DNA of 64,000 nucleotides from assembly GCA_934098515.1 (NCBI GenBank), contig CAKOOK010000006.1:1-64000 (forward strand). The letters run 5' to 3'. Of the stretch, positions 45,411 to 54,021 are shown piece by piece; the stretch's first letter is position 1, and each line of letters begins with the position of its first letter. Source of the stretch: an uncultured Bacilli bacterium. GTDB lineage: Bacteria; Bacillota_I; Bacilli_A; RF39; UBA660. A program made the position numbers and the translations under genes. The notes beneath the pieces were generated by a model. That model saw only the letters and a program-made list of their open reading frames with translations. It had not been told where the DNA came from and made no database searches.

Positions 45411-46256
45411 ATGAAGAAGAATGAAAAAATTAAGGGGCATGGTTTTTCAAAATTTATTTTAATACTAATTATTATTTTTGCTGGAACATATTACTACGCA
45501 AGATATATTGAAACTACAGGTCTTGTTGTTAGAGAGTACTCAGTTATAAATGAAAAAATCCCAGAAAGTTTCCACGGATTTAAGATTGTACAGTTTAGTG
45601 ATACACATTATGGAATGACAACATTTAGTGACGAACTTAAAAATATGGTTAATAAAATAAATACCCTTAAACCAGATATTGTTGTTTTTACCGGAGACTT
45701 AATTGACTATCATTATGATTTAAAAGATGAAGAAAAAAATGACATCATTAATATTTTAAGTGATATTGACTCTTCCTTGGGTGTATATGCAGTAGTTGGT
45801 AACCACGACCAAAATACAAGTTATGAAAGCATACTAAGTGGTTCTAATATTAATCTTCTTAAAAATAAATATGAGTATATATACAACGGAACAAAAGAAA
45901 AAATAATGCTTATTGGCTTAGACGATTATTTAGAAGGTACTCTTGATTTAGATACTGCATTTAACTATGAAGATGACACCAGTTATAAAATACTTTTATC
46001 ACATGAGCCTGACGTTTATGATAAACTACCAAAAACACCAGACTTAATGCTTGCTGGGCACTCACACAATGGTCAAGTGAGAATTCCCCTTGCCGGTGCT
46101 ATTTATAAAACGGTTGGTGCTAAAAAATATTACGACCCAGAGTACTCTCTAGGTGATACTAAGATGTACATATCAGGCGGAGTTGGCACTAGTAAGTATA
46201 AAGTTAGATTATTTGATAAACCTTCAATAAGTTTATATCGCCTATATTCTAAGTAA
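45411..46256 (+). CDS. Membrane-anchored metallophosphoesterase, YaeI/YkuE-like
   Basis: 281 residues: N-terminal membrane segment (about 13-31) and a calcineurin-like domain with the five metal motifs FSDTHYG, FTGDLID, VGNHDQ, LSHEP and AGHSHNGQ. Relatives hydrolyse cell-surface or UDP-linked phosphoesters, but the substrate cannot be read from sequence. RBS AGGAG. Probably co-transcribed with the CPBP protease gene. Confidence 0.9.
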   Translation: MKKNEKIKGHGFSKFILILIIIFAGTYYYARYIETTGLVVREYSVINEKIPESFHGFKIVQFSDTHYGMTTFSDELKNMVNKINTLKPDIVVFTGDLIDYHYDLKDEEKNDIINILSDIDSSLGVYAVVGNHDQNTSYESILSGSNINLLKNKYEYIYNGTKEKIMLIGLDDYLEGTLDLDTAFNYEDDTSYKILLSHEPDVYDKLPKTPDLMLAGHSHNGQVRIPLAGAIYKTVGAKKYYDPEYSLGDTKMYISGGVGTSKYKVRLFDKPSISLYRLYSK

Positions 46257-46292
46257 ACTCTTTTCATATAATACCATGAAAGGAGTTTTTAT

Positions 46293-46514
46293 ATGTATTA
46301 CAATAATTATAGTTATAATAACGTTGGTGATAGACAGTTTTGGTTTCCTTTTTTACTTGGTGGTTTAGGTGGAGCTGCTGTTGTCTCTGCATCAAGACCA
46401 AGACCAGTATATGCGATTAACAATGCACCTTACCAGCCTACACCATATCCATACCCTCAAGCAGGTTATAATTATTATGGAGGTTATAACTACTATCCAC
46501 CTTACTATAGATAA
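46293..46514 (+). CDS. Small Tyr/Pro/Asn-rich protein, possibly spore coat-like
   Basis: 73 residues behind AAAGGAG. It begins MYYNNYSYNNVGDRQFWFP, has a short Gly/Ala hydrophobic patch (FLLGGLGGAAVV), and ends in a Tyr/Pro/Gly-rich tail (YYGGYNYYPPYYR). Composition resembles small coat or inner-coat proteins of spore formers, and the window has other spore genes, but no family match is claimed. A terminator follows directly. Confidence 0.6.
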   Translation: MYYNNYSYNNVGDRQFWFPFLLGGLGGAAVVSASRPRPVYAINNAPYQPTPYPYPQAGYNYYGGYNYYPPYYR

Positions 46515-47551
46515 GTATCATTTGATACTTTTTTTAATATTAACATAATTAAAATAAGATAAGATAAAAGACTACTTCCTCCATAAGAAAGAAACGGTAA
46601 AGTTATCCCAATTATTGGAAAAAGACCAATATTCATTAAAACATTAATAATAAACTGAAAAGAAATTATAGTAATAAAAGCCCCTTTTATATATTTATCA
46701 GTTTTAATACTATTAAGATTTATAATTAATAATGAATAAATAATAAGAAATATAATACCAGGAATTATACCAATTTGAGAAACCAAAAAAGTAAAAGCAA
46801 AATCAGTCGTACTTTCAGGAAAATAGATAAGTTCTCCTCTGCCAAATAATTTAGATGATCTTAAAGAAGCAAGAGCCTGATTCCTTTGATATCCATCTTG
46901 ATTTAAAAAATTTGTTATACGATCTATTCTATAAAATAATGTAGTCCCAAACACTTTAATAAATAAATCTCTTTGAAATAAATATAAATATATAAAGATT
47001 AAAATTATACAAAACAATAAAAGAGTACTTATAACATAAAACCATTTATTATACTTCCTCATAAAAATAAAAGTTATAAATATTAAAAAATAGATAATAA
47101 CTGCTCCAGTATCAGGCTCCATAAACACTATGATTGATGGAATTAGTGTCAAAACTAAAGCATATATAAAATATTCTATATTAGAATAATTCCTTAAAGA
47201 AATACTTCTTAATGATAAAATTAGAGGTATTTTCATAAACTCACTAGGTTGAATACTAACCAATCCTACTTTTAACCAGCTAGTGCTTCCGTTTATAGTA
47301 ATACCAAAAAAGTGCGTAATAACAAGTAAGATTATACCTAAAACATAGAGATATTTTGATTTTTTAAAAATAATATCTAAGTTTAATTTAGAACTTATTA
47401 TAATAACTAGAAAACCAATAACCCACCAAATTAATTCCTTTATATAATAATTACTATAACTTTTAAGCATTATCTTAGAATTATAAAGATTATATATACT
47501 AAAGAGCATAATAATTATTAAAAAAATAATTGTTAAATATTTCTTCTTCAT
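46505..47551 (-). CDS. SEDS-family glycosyltransferase (RodA/FtsW/SpoVE)
   Basis: 348 residues with about ten membrane segments. SEDS hallmarks: GSTSWLKVGLVSIQPSEFMK (the W and PSE motif), FMEPDTGAVIIY (EPDxG with the catalytic Asp), and near the end GITLPFLSYGGSS. The family polymerises peptidoglycan with a class B PBP. No PBP gene lies nearby, so RodA, FtsW and SpoVE roles cannot be told apart. The N-terminus is slightly compact compared with 380-400 residues. Confidence 0.92.
   Translation of the reverse strand: MKKKYLTIIFLIIIMLFSIYNLYNSKIMLKSYSNYYIKELIWWVIGFLVIIISSKLNLDIIFKKSKYLYVLGIILLVITHFFGITINGSTSWLKVGLVSIQPSEFMKIPLILSLRSISLRNYSNIEYFIYALVLTLIPSIIVFMEPDTGAVIIYFLIFITFIFMRKYNKWFYVISTLLLFCIILIFIYLYLFQRDLFIKVFGTTLFYRIDRITNFLNQDGYQRNQALASLRSSKLFGRGELIYFPESTTDFAFTFLVSQIGIIPGIIFLIIYSLLIINLNSIKTDKYIKGAFITIISFQFIINVLMNIGLFPIIGITLPFLSYGGSSLLSYLILIMLILKKVSNDTYL
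46513..46535 (+). terminator. Intrinsic terminator after the Tyr/Pro-rich gene
   Basis: AAGTATCA / TGATACTT stem with a 2-nt loop, then seven T. It overlaps the stop codons of both convergent genes. Confidence 0.8.
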
Positions 47552-47607
47552 ATTTTTATTTTGGCTATATTAATATTTTTTAGACATATATTTAACTAGG
47601 AGGCCTT

Positions 47608-47835
47608 ATGGATTTACCTAAGTTATATAAAAATACTTTTGATGAGGATGAGCAAGTTGTAACTAGTTCTTTAAATAGAAGTATTAAGAAAGCATCTTTT
47701 CCTTGCAGAGTTCATATGAAAATAAAAAATTTTGATACTGAGAAAATTATTATTGGTGAGACCGATAATTATTATGTTACTAGTTATAAGGAAGTCATTA
47801 ACAAAAAAGATGTTAGTGAGTTTAAAATATTATAA
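47608..47835 (+). CDS. Small hypothetical protein
   Basis: 75 residues behind a strong AGGAGG. Charged and beta-rich (CRVHMKIKNFDTEKIIIGETDNYYVTSYKEV), no signal peptide or membrane segment. No family recognised. The strong ribosome-binding site and the following terminator support it as a real gene. Confidence 0.6.
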   Translation: MDLPKLYKNTFDEDEQVVTSSLNRSIKKASFPCRVHMKIKNFDTEKIIIGETDNYYVTSYKEVINKKDVSEFKIL

Positions 47836-47865
47836 AAGTTATTCCACTGTACTGGAATAACTTTT
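47834..47865. terminator. Bidirectional terminator
   Basis: A 13-bp perfect stem (AAAAGTTATTCCA with its complement) around a 6-nt loop between convergent genes; a T-rich tract is clearer on the minus strand. Confidence 0.75.
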
Positions 47866-47878
47866 AGATTGTTATAAA

Positions 47879-48700
47879 TTACTTTGTTTTACCTTTTACT
47901 AAGGTATATCTACTTTTGTCAAACATTTGCCATGGAGAAAATTTATTACTTTCAGTATGACCAGAAATAGCAAAGTTAGTAAATCCGTAACTCATTAATA
48001 AATCTTCATTTTTTTCTAACTGTTTTAAAAGATTTTTAATTACACTTAACCATATGAAGTCAGGTATTGCTTGGTAGTTTTCTGGAATATAAGAAGAAAA
48101 TACTTCTGGGTTTAAACCAACAGATTTTAAAAACTCGATTCTTTCTTTTCTTGTTTCTTGATATTCTTCATTATCAATCTGGAATATTTGATAATTTTTA
48201 AAATTACCAATATTAATTTTTCTTAAGTCATACCATGGTATATAGTATCTTTCATGAGTACAAATACTTTTTGATACTTCTCTTCCATCAAATCCTTTAG
48301 AAACTGCATCTATTATAACATCTTCTCCTAAATCAACTCCGACTGATATTCCTGCCCATCTTTCATATCTTTGTGATGGCTCAGTAGTAACATTAAATAA
48401 AACTAATACTCCATTAGGATCTTTTTCTTTTACTTTTAATAATGTGTCATAAAAGCAATTACTTTTTCCAGAGTTTTCTATACTAGAGATTGGAGTTCTT
48501 CCTTTTAAGGTATCTACTCTATTTTCAGTTAAACTATCTAAGTAATCTCGATGTTCTAGATAATCAGCTTCATCTTCAACAATAGTTAAATCTGCGATAG
48601 GACTTAGCTCTGGAAAGAAATATAACAAATTTAACATGTCACTGGTTCTATAGTATTTCATCATTTTTTGTTTATCATTTATATTATTCATACTCAACAT
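47879..48700 (-). CDS. Hypothetical protein, no family recognised
   Basis: 273 residues from the ATG at 48700 behind AAGGCGG. Soluble, mixed alpha/beta. The central part GVLVLFNVTTEPSQRYERWAGI then VGVDLGEDVIIDAV looks like a beta-rich catalytic or binding core, and the C-terminus is helical (FIWLSVIKNLLKQLEK). No signal peptide. Its own promoter lies at 48723-48750. I cannot assign a function. Confidence 0.6.
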   Translation of the reverse strand: MLSMNNINDKQKMMKYYRTSDMLNLLYFFPELSPIADLTIVEDEADYLEHRDYLDSLTENRVDTLKGRTPISSIENSGKSNCFYDTLLKVKEKDPNGVLVLFNVTTEPSQRYERWAGISVGVDLGEDVIIDAVSKGFDGREVSKSICTHERYYIPWYDLRKINIGNFKNYQIFQIDNEEYQETRKERIEFLKSVGLNPEVFSSYIPENYQAIPDFIWLSVIKNLLKQLEKNEDLLMSYGFTNFAISGHTESNKFSPWQMFDKSRYTLVKGKTK

Positions 48701-48722
48701 CAAAATCGCCGCCTTGCAAAAT

Positions 48723-48750
48723 ATTATACACGATTTATTATTAATGTAAA
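48723..48750 (-). promoter_or_regulatory. Promoter of the 273-residue hypothetical gene
   Basis: Minus-strand TTTACA, 16-bp spacer, TATAAT. Confidence 0.7.
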
Positions 48751-48764
48751 TATTTAAGTTTTAT

Positions 48765-48865
48765 AAAAAAAGAACCTAATGGTCCGAATAATTTATTTCT
48801 GGTGTCCTAAGGGAAGAAGTAGAACAACTTCCGGACAAAAGAAATAATTAGTAAACTATTAACTA
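48765..48865 (-). ncRNA. Candidate small structured RNA of about 100 nt
   Basis: Between pepF and the next gene, the minus strand has a -10 TATAAT (48871-48876). Nested helices follow (TTATTTCT/AGAAATAA, GTCC/GGAC, GGAAG/CTTCC), then a terminator GGACC-ATTA-GGTTC with seven T (48765-48785). GGAC of the terminator could instead pair with the upstream GTCC, as in a switch. The next gene has its own promoter, so this may be a stand-alone RNA or a decorated pepF terminator. No family matched. Confidence 0.45.
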
Positions 48866-48899
48866 ACTATATTATATCACTAATTCTTTTTTTATTAGA

Positions 48900-50654
48900 T
48901 TATTTTTTGCTTAAAGATAAAATTTTTTGCAATTCTTTTATATCTTCTGCCATTACATTAAACCCAGATTCTATTATATTGCTATTTAATAAATCAATAT
49001 TAAGTATTTTTAATAAGTCTAATGAATATTGACTACTTCCAGATGATAAAAACTTAAAATAATCTTCTTTTGATAATATTTTTTTATTAACTAAAGAATC
49101 GACAACTATACTTGCCATTAATAATCCTGTAGCATATTTATATGGATAATAACTCCATCTATATAGATGCCCAAGTCTAGTCCATTCAACATTAGCTATT
49201 TGATCATAAGTAATATTATTACCATAATATTTCTTTAAAATGTTATAGTATCTCTCACATAAAATTTCCGATGTTAGTTCAGAATTAGTTCTAACCTTAT
49301 ATAAATCATTTTCAAATTCAGTATACATTGTTTGTTTAAATACTGACGAAAAATAATTTTCTATTTCTTTACTTAAATAAAATATTTTCTCTTCTTCTGT
49401 AGTAGCATTTTTATACAAGTATCTATTTAATAGAATTTCATTTACAATAGAAGCTGTCTCTCCAACAAATATTGTACTATCCTCATATATAAATGGTTGT
49501 TGTTTTTTAGACAAATAGTAATTAACGATATGCCCCATTTCGTGAATCATGTTTTTTAGGTCAATATACGCACCTCTAAAATTCATAAAAGAATATGTAT
49601 GCCAAGAAAAAGTTATTGATTGATGTTTGTTTTCGTTTAATTCAGCGTCTATATGACCATCAAATAATGTTTTTACAACTTCAATATATTCTAACCCTAA
49701 TGGTTCTAATGCTTTCAAAATTATTTCTTTTGCATCTTCTAATGAATATTTGATTTTTAAATTATTATCTAATGGCACACCAAAATCATATAAATGAGGT
49801 TCTTCTATTTCAAGCAAATCAGATTTAATTTTCAAATAGTTTTGAATAAGGCCTAAATTATTATTTACTGATTCAATTAATTTACTTATAATTTCAGGAT
49901 TAATATTTTCTTCAAACAATATTTTTTCTAAAACAGAATTATATTTTTCTAAAATTGAATTTTCTATTCTACAACCATAAATTCTATTTAATAAATTTGC
50001 AAAACTATCTTTTTCTTTTTGGAAAGCATTATTAACAACATAATATGTTTGTTTTCTCGTATCTTGGTTTCTAGATGAAATATATTTTGCAAAATTTGAT
50101 GATGTTATTTTGATTTTTTCACCATCCTTATTTATAATTCCATATTCAATATCCCTAAGTAAATTATTATATATACTTAATTGTTCATTTATACTATCAC
50201 AATTTTCTTTTATTTTTTGATTTATTTCATCTGGTTGTATATGTTCTTCAAGTCTAAATAAATTATGTAGTGATAATTTATAAATCTCTAATTTAGGATT
50301 TTCTACAATAAAACTAGAAACTTTTTTAAATCCTAAAGCTAATATTTTTCTGTCAATAAATTTTAATACGGTATTTACATCATTATTAAATGATTCTGCG
50401 ATTTTTTTTAATTCAATACATTCATTATCATTAACATTTTTATAATACATTAGGGAGCCATAAATTAAAATATTATTACTTATTTCTTTTATTTCCCATT
50501 TTTTATCTAACAATTTTAATAGTAAAGTAGAATTTAATTCAGCTTCTTCATACTTTTTAATATCTTCTAATAATTGTTTGACATTATTTATCTCATCATA
50601 GAATGATTGATTATTGGCAAACATTTCCTGCAAATTCCATTCAAATTTAGTCAT
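48900..50654 (-). CDS. pepF: Oligoendopeptidase F (M3B zinc peptidase)
   Basis: 584 residues, near full length. The zinc motif HEMGH is at 371-375, preceded by the family's FMNFRGAYID strand and followed by GETASIVNEILL (downstream Glu ligand). The N-terminal helical cap has NNILIYGSLMY. It degrades peptides of about 7-17 residues in the cytoplasm. RBS GGAGGTG. Monocistronic. Confidence 0.93.
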   Translation of the reverse strand: MTKFEWNLQEMFANNQSFYDEINNVKQLLEDIKKYEEAELNSTLLLKLLDKKWEIKEISNNILIYGSLMYYKNVNDNECIELKKIAESFNNDVNTVLKFIDRKILALGFKKVSSFIVENPKLEIYKLSLHNLFRLEEHIQPDEINQKIKENCDSINEQLSIYNNLLRDIEYGIINKDGEKIKITSSNFAKYISSRNQDTRKQTYYVVNNAFQKEKDSFANLLNRIYGCRIENSILEKYNSVLEKILFEENINPEIISKLIESVNNNLGLIQNYLKIKSDLLEIEEPHLYDFGVPLDNNLKIKYSLEDAKEIILKALEPLGLEYIEVVKTLFDGHIDAELNENKHQSITFSWHTYSFMNFRGAYIDLKNMIHEMGHIVNYYLSKKQQPFIYEDSTIFVGETASIVNEILLNRYLYKNATTEEEKIFYLSKEIENYFSSVFKQTMYTEFENDLYKVRTNSELTSEILCERYYNILKKYYGNNITYDQIANVEWTRLGHLYRWSYYPYKYATGLLMASIVVDSLVNKKILSKEDYFKFLSSGSSQYSLDLLKILNIDLLNSNIIESGFNVMAEDIKELQKILSLSKK

Positions 50655-50744
50655 TATTACACCTCCAAAGATAATTTGATACTAGTATATCATATTTTTT
50701 TATACTTTAATTACTTATATACTTATCCATTTACACATGCTAAT

Positions 50745-50788
50745 TGATTATGTCAATTTGTAAGTGTGTTTCTAAATTGACATAATCA
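50745..50788. repeat. Perfect 15-bp inverted repeat
   Basis: TGATTATGTCAATTT and its exact complement flank a 14-nt loop; the plus strand continues TTTTAATTTT. It lies in the 524-bp gap between pepF and the Fic gene, with no transcription unit to terminate on the plus strand. Confidence 0.6.
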
Positions 50789-50825
50789 TTTTAATTTTAT
50801 AAATACTTTAGCATAAAATTAAATA

Positions 50826-50858
50826 TTTTAAAACTCGAACCTTTTATAGTTCGAGTTT
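50826..50858 (-). terminator. Terminator of tRNA-Thr
   Basis: Minus-strand 10-bp stem AAACTCGAAC / GTTCGAGTTT with a TTTTAAAAT tract, 11 nt after the tRNA. Confidence 0.75.
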
Positions 50859-50868
50859 GATATCAATC

Positions 50869-50942
50869 TGGTGCTGAATGACTGAATTGAACAGTCCTCT
50901 GAAGCTTACCATGCTTCTGTTCTACCACTAAACTAAATCAGC
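50869..50942 (-). tRNA. tRNA-Thr(GGT)
   Basis: 74 nt on the minus strand: acceptor GCTGATT/ATTCAGC (one T-T mismatch), D-stem GTTT/GAAC (one G-U), anticodon stem GAAGC/GCTTC with loop ATGGTAA (anticodon GGT), 4-nt variable loop, T-arm GACTG TTCAATT CAGTC, encoded ACCA. A TATAAT box lies at 50951-50956. Confidence 0.88.
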
Positions 50943-50987
50943 ATATCCAAATTATATCATAAGATTTTAAATAATTAAAGATTTTTT

Positions 50988-51013
50988 AAAAGGCCGACGT
51001 TTGTGTCAGCCTA
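50988..51013 (-). terminator. Probable terminator of the Fic gene
   Basis: Minus-strand AGGCTGAC / GTCGGCCT stem (one G-U) and TTTTAAAAAATC, about 165 bp past the Fic stop. The rest of the gap 50943-51178 is AT-rich and otherwise empty. Confidence 0.45.
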
Positions 51014-51178
51014 ATTATATTTTTTGGAAATGTAAAATAGTATTATATCAAATTAAAATTTTTAAACGTATTTAATAATTGTTTTTTATCTTATTAATTA
51101 TCACCTTTTCCTTTCATGATTTAATGATATTATAGAATTGTGAAAAATGTGTGATTTTTTTAAGATATTTTTATGAAA

Positions 51179-52303
51179 TTATTTTCCAGTGTAAAGTTGT
51201 TTAATTTTTGGCTCGTTTGGCGTGTATCTATCCTTGTTTATACAAATTACCTCATTTGGTTTACCTTCAAACATAGATTTACTAGTAACCCTTTCAACAA
51301 CAAGTACACCCTTTTGAATTAACGGATCAATCATAGTCTCATATAGTTCTTTAGGTCTTTTATGAGTATTATAAAAATTAAACAAAGACGTAAACGATAA
51401 AACATTTGCTTCACCCTTCATTTCAAGAAAATATGATAAAGTTTGATAATCTAATACACTCAATTTAGGAGAGCAATCCGCTATTTGATGTATTAAATAC
51501 TCTTTCTCTAATTCCCTTTTAGTGCGAGCAAGCATATACCTTATAAAATAACTCATATCTTTAGATTTCTTAGTATCAACAAGCTTTCTTTCATAAGCAT
51601 TTTTATCTAAAGTTATACCTCTATTAAAGATAATAAATGGATAACAAGCGTTTTTCATAAGATACCATAAAGCAACAGTTCTAGTAGTTCTACTATTTAC
51701 ATCAAAATATGGATGTATATATTCTAGATAAAAATGCATAATAGACGACTTTATAAAATAATCAGTCATACACTCTTCATTAAATGGTTCATTTATAAAA
51801 CAAAGATAACTATCAACTAAACTCTCAATCAAAGAAGGAGCTACCCCCTTATCCATTGAATCATCTATTCGTCCATTAAATAATATATATACATCATCTT
51901 CACGATAGTATTTACCCATTCTACTTAGATCCCTTGGTGATAAAAGACCTTTACTTAAAATACGATAAAGTTCATTTAAAGATTCTTCATTGATTTCATC
52001 ATGACTTAAAACGTATTTATATCCCTCATATAAATTAATAATTTGTCTTCTTTGCTTTTCATCCTTAACCTTAGAAGCATCATTTATAACACTTTGAATT
52101 AAAGTTATATCATCTCTAATACCTTCAAGTGTATTATTAGCTTTTATTTCATGGGTAAGCATTACCTTCCTAGCAAATTCATGAGAATTTAAAAACTCTT
52201 CACCCATAAGAAACTCTTCAGTTTCTTCTTTTAAAGCTGCATATACATCTTTCGTTATTCCAAAGTACCCACCTCTTTCATGAGGTAATTTTAATTTTGT
52301 CAT
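51179..52303 (-). CDS. Fic-domain protein with altered active-site motif
   Basis: 374 residues: N-terminal helical region, Fic core, C-terminal winged-helix-like part. The Fic motif reads HPYFDVNSRTTR (197-208) against HPFxxGNGRxxR: His, Asn and both Arg are kept, but the glycines of the phosphate-binding loop are lost. An inhibitory-helix-like NTLEG occurs at 57-61 but lacks the usual Ser/Thr. Fic enzymes transfer AMP or other nucleotides to proteins. Activity here is uncertain; altered substrate use or a regulatory role is possible. No antitoxin gene is adjacent. Confidence 0.85.
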   Translation of the reverse strand: MTKLKLPHERGGYFGITKDVYAALKEETEEFLMGEEFLNSHEFARKVMLTHEIKANNTLEGIRDDITLIQSVINDASKVKDEKQRRQIINLYEGYKYVLSHDEINEESLNELYRILSKGLLSPRDLSRMGKYYREDDVYILFNGRIDDSMDKGVAPSLIESLVDSYLCFINEPFNEECMTDYFIKSSIMHFYLEYIHPYFDVNSRTTRTVALWYLMKNACYPFIIFNRGITLDKNAYERKLVDTKKSKDMSYFIRYMLARTKRELEKEYLIHQIADCSPKLSVLDYQTLSYFLEMKGEANVLSFTSLFNFYNTHKRPKELYETMIDPLIQKGVLVVERVTSKSMFEGKPNEVICINKDRYTPNEPKIKQLYTGK

Positions 52304-52339
52304 AGCATTCTCCTTAGCGGTATGTATTATATCACATAA

Positions 52340-52366
52340 GAAAAAAAAGACAACTACTGTTATCTT
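52340..52366 (-). terminator. Terminator of the lipid-folD operon
   Basis: Minus-strand AAGATAAC / GTTGTCTT stem (one G-U), AGTA loop, nine T, overlapping the folD stop. Confidence 0.8.
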
Positions 52367-53181
52367 CCTTGCATCTCATAAGACTTAAGTAGGTTATTAG
52401 CAAGCATCGCAATTGTTAAAGGTCCAACTCCACCAGGAACTGGTGTTATATATGAAGTAATATCTTTAATATTCTCATAATCAGCATTTCCATATAACTT
52501 ACCATTTTCACGAATGATACCAACATCTATTAAAATACTACCCTTTTTAACCATATCACTTGTAATAATATGTTTCTTATTAGTAGCACAAATTAAAATA
52601 TCTGCTGACAAACACATCTCTTTCAAATTCTTAGTATATGAATGACACATTGTTACAGTAGCATTTTTATTAAGAAGTAAGTTATATAGTGGCTTACCAA
52701 CAAGATTACTTCTACCAATAATTACAGCATGCTTTCCTTGAATTTCAGCACCAATTTCCTCAAGTATTTTTATTACACCTAGTGCAGTACACGGAATTAT
52801 AGTGTTTTCGCCCTTAACCAGTTTAATAATACTATTATCAGTTAACCCATCAACATCTTTTTCAGCTTTAATTGTATTAATTATTTTATCTTTATTAAAC
52901 TTTGGTGGCAATGGAAGCTGAACTAAAATACCAGTTGTCTCATCTTCATTAAGTGTATTTATTAAATCTATAATCTCTTCTTCATTAGCATCTTCATCAA
53001 ATATATAGTGATTAAAGTTTGCACCTATTTGAGCACACATCTTTTCTTTTTGTTTAACATAAACCGAACTTGCTTCATCATTTCCAACCTGAATTACAGC
53101 TAGAGTTATTTTCTTATCACTGATCTCTTCTTTAATCAAATTTAAATATTTTTCCTTTATTTGCTTACCATCTATAATCAT
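52360..53181 (-). CDS. folD: Methylenetetrahydrofolate dehydrogenase/cyclohydrolase
   Basis: 273 residues with the catalytic YVKQKEKMC region (Lys of YxxxK), GILVQLPLPP, the NADP-binding GRSNLVGKPLYNLLL and C-terminal TPVPGGVGPLTIAML. It interconverts methylene-, methenyl- and formyl-tetrahydrofolate. It overlaps the upstream acyltransferase by 4 bp, an unusual operon partner. Confidence 0.96.
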   Translation of the reverse strand: MIIDGKQIKEKYLNLIKEEISDKKITLAVIQVGNDEASSVYVKQKEKMCAQIGANFNHYIFDEDANEEEIIDLINTLNEDETTGILVQLPLPPKFNKDKIINTIKAEKDVDGLTDNSIIKLVKGENTIIPCTALGVIKILEEIGAEIQGKHAVIIGRSNLVGKPLYNLLLNKNATVTMCHSYTKNLKEMCLSADILICATNKKHIITSDMVKKGSILIDVGIIRENGKLYGNADYENIKDITSYITPVPGGVGPLTIAMLANNLLKSYEMQGR

Positions 53182-54020
53182 TTTAATAATCCCTTACTTT
53201 TTAAAATTAAATCTTTAATACTTGACGATAACCTTTCATTAACTTCTTCTAAATTATCACTTTCATCAACTTTAAACGGCACACCAAATTCAACAGTTAA
53301 ACTATTTTTTAGAATGTGATATTTACCACTTATAGCATAAGGCACGATAGTACTACCTGTTTTTTGAGCAATTGATACAGTACCAAATTTTATTGGTAAT
53401 AAAAGATTATCCCTATATTCTTCATATGATATTTTATCATCATTAAGCATATTTATTAAATAACTATCTAAATCTAAAATTGCTACTGAAGCATCACTAG
53501 AAGTTATCCTTTCATCAGCTACAAGTTTCTTTAAGAACTCATATTGACTAAGCAACGTCATATTTTTTTTCATTAATTTTTTATACTTTTTAAAACTTAT
53601 TTTATCTTTTACAAGTTCATAACTCTCTAGAAGTTTCTCATCCTTACAAGCCAAACTATTTCTAGTGCCTTCTGGATATATTCCTAGAGCCCATCCTTTA
53701 TTAAGAACACTTACAGCAATCTCTTTAGATGTACCACCATGATGCTCTCTATCAACTGAAATACACCCAGCCGCCTTAAAGAACCAAGCAAATGGTCCAT
53801 CAAAATACTCTTTTTTAGCCATATAATGAAGCATTCTCTTAGTCGACAAGATTGGCAAGCACTGATCTAAAATATGAATATGATTTCCACAAACAATAAT
53901 AGGTCCATTACTTGGAATTACTTCTTTATTTTTATATGTAGGCCTAAGAAGAACTGTAAAAAGCCCCCCTAAAATTCCTTTAAAGATTCTAAAACCACAA
54001 ATATGTTTTTCTTTTTCCAT
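53178..54020 (-). CDS. PlsC-type acyltransferase with an internal insertion
   Basis: 280 residues. Motif I NHIHILD (HX4D), the ISVDREHHGG block (motif II) and YPEGTRN (117-121, motif III) are clear. Between motif III and motif IV (LPIKFGTVSIAQKTGSTIVPYAI, from about 208) lies a helical insertion of roughly 80 residues absent from the second PlsC gene. The family acylates lysophosphatidate or related acceptors at the membrane. The insertion may give a different acceptor or a regulatory contact. Confidence 0.85.
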   Translation of the reverse strand: MEKEKHICGFRIFKGILGGLFTVLLRPTYKNKEVIPSNGPIIVCGNHIHILDQCLPILSTKRMLHYMAKKEYFDGPFAWFFKAAGCISVDREHHGGTSKEIAVSVLNKGWALGIYPEGTRNSLACKDEKLLESYELVKDKISFKKYKKLMKKNMTLLSQYEFLKKLVADERITSSDASVAILDLDSYLINMLNDDKISYEEYRDNLLLPIKFGTVSIAQKTGSTIVPYAISGKYHILKNSLTVEFGVPFKVDESDNLEEVNERLSSSIKDLILKSKGLLK

Positions 54021-54021
54021 A

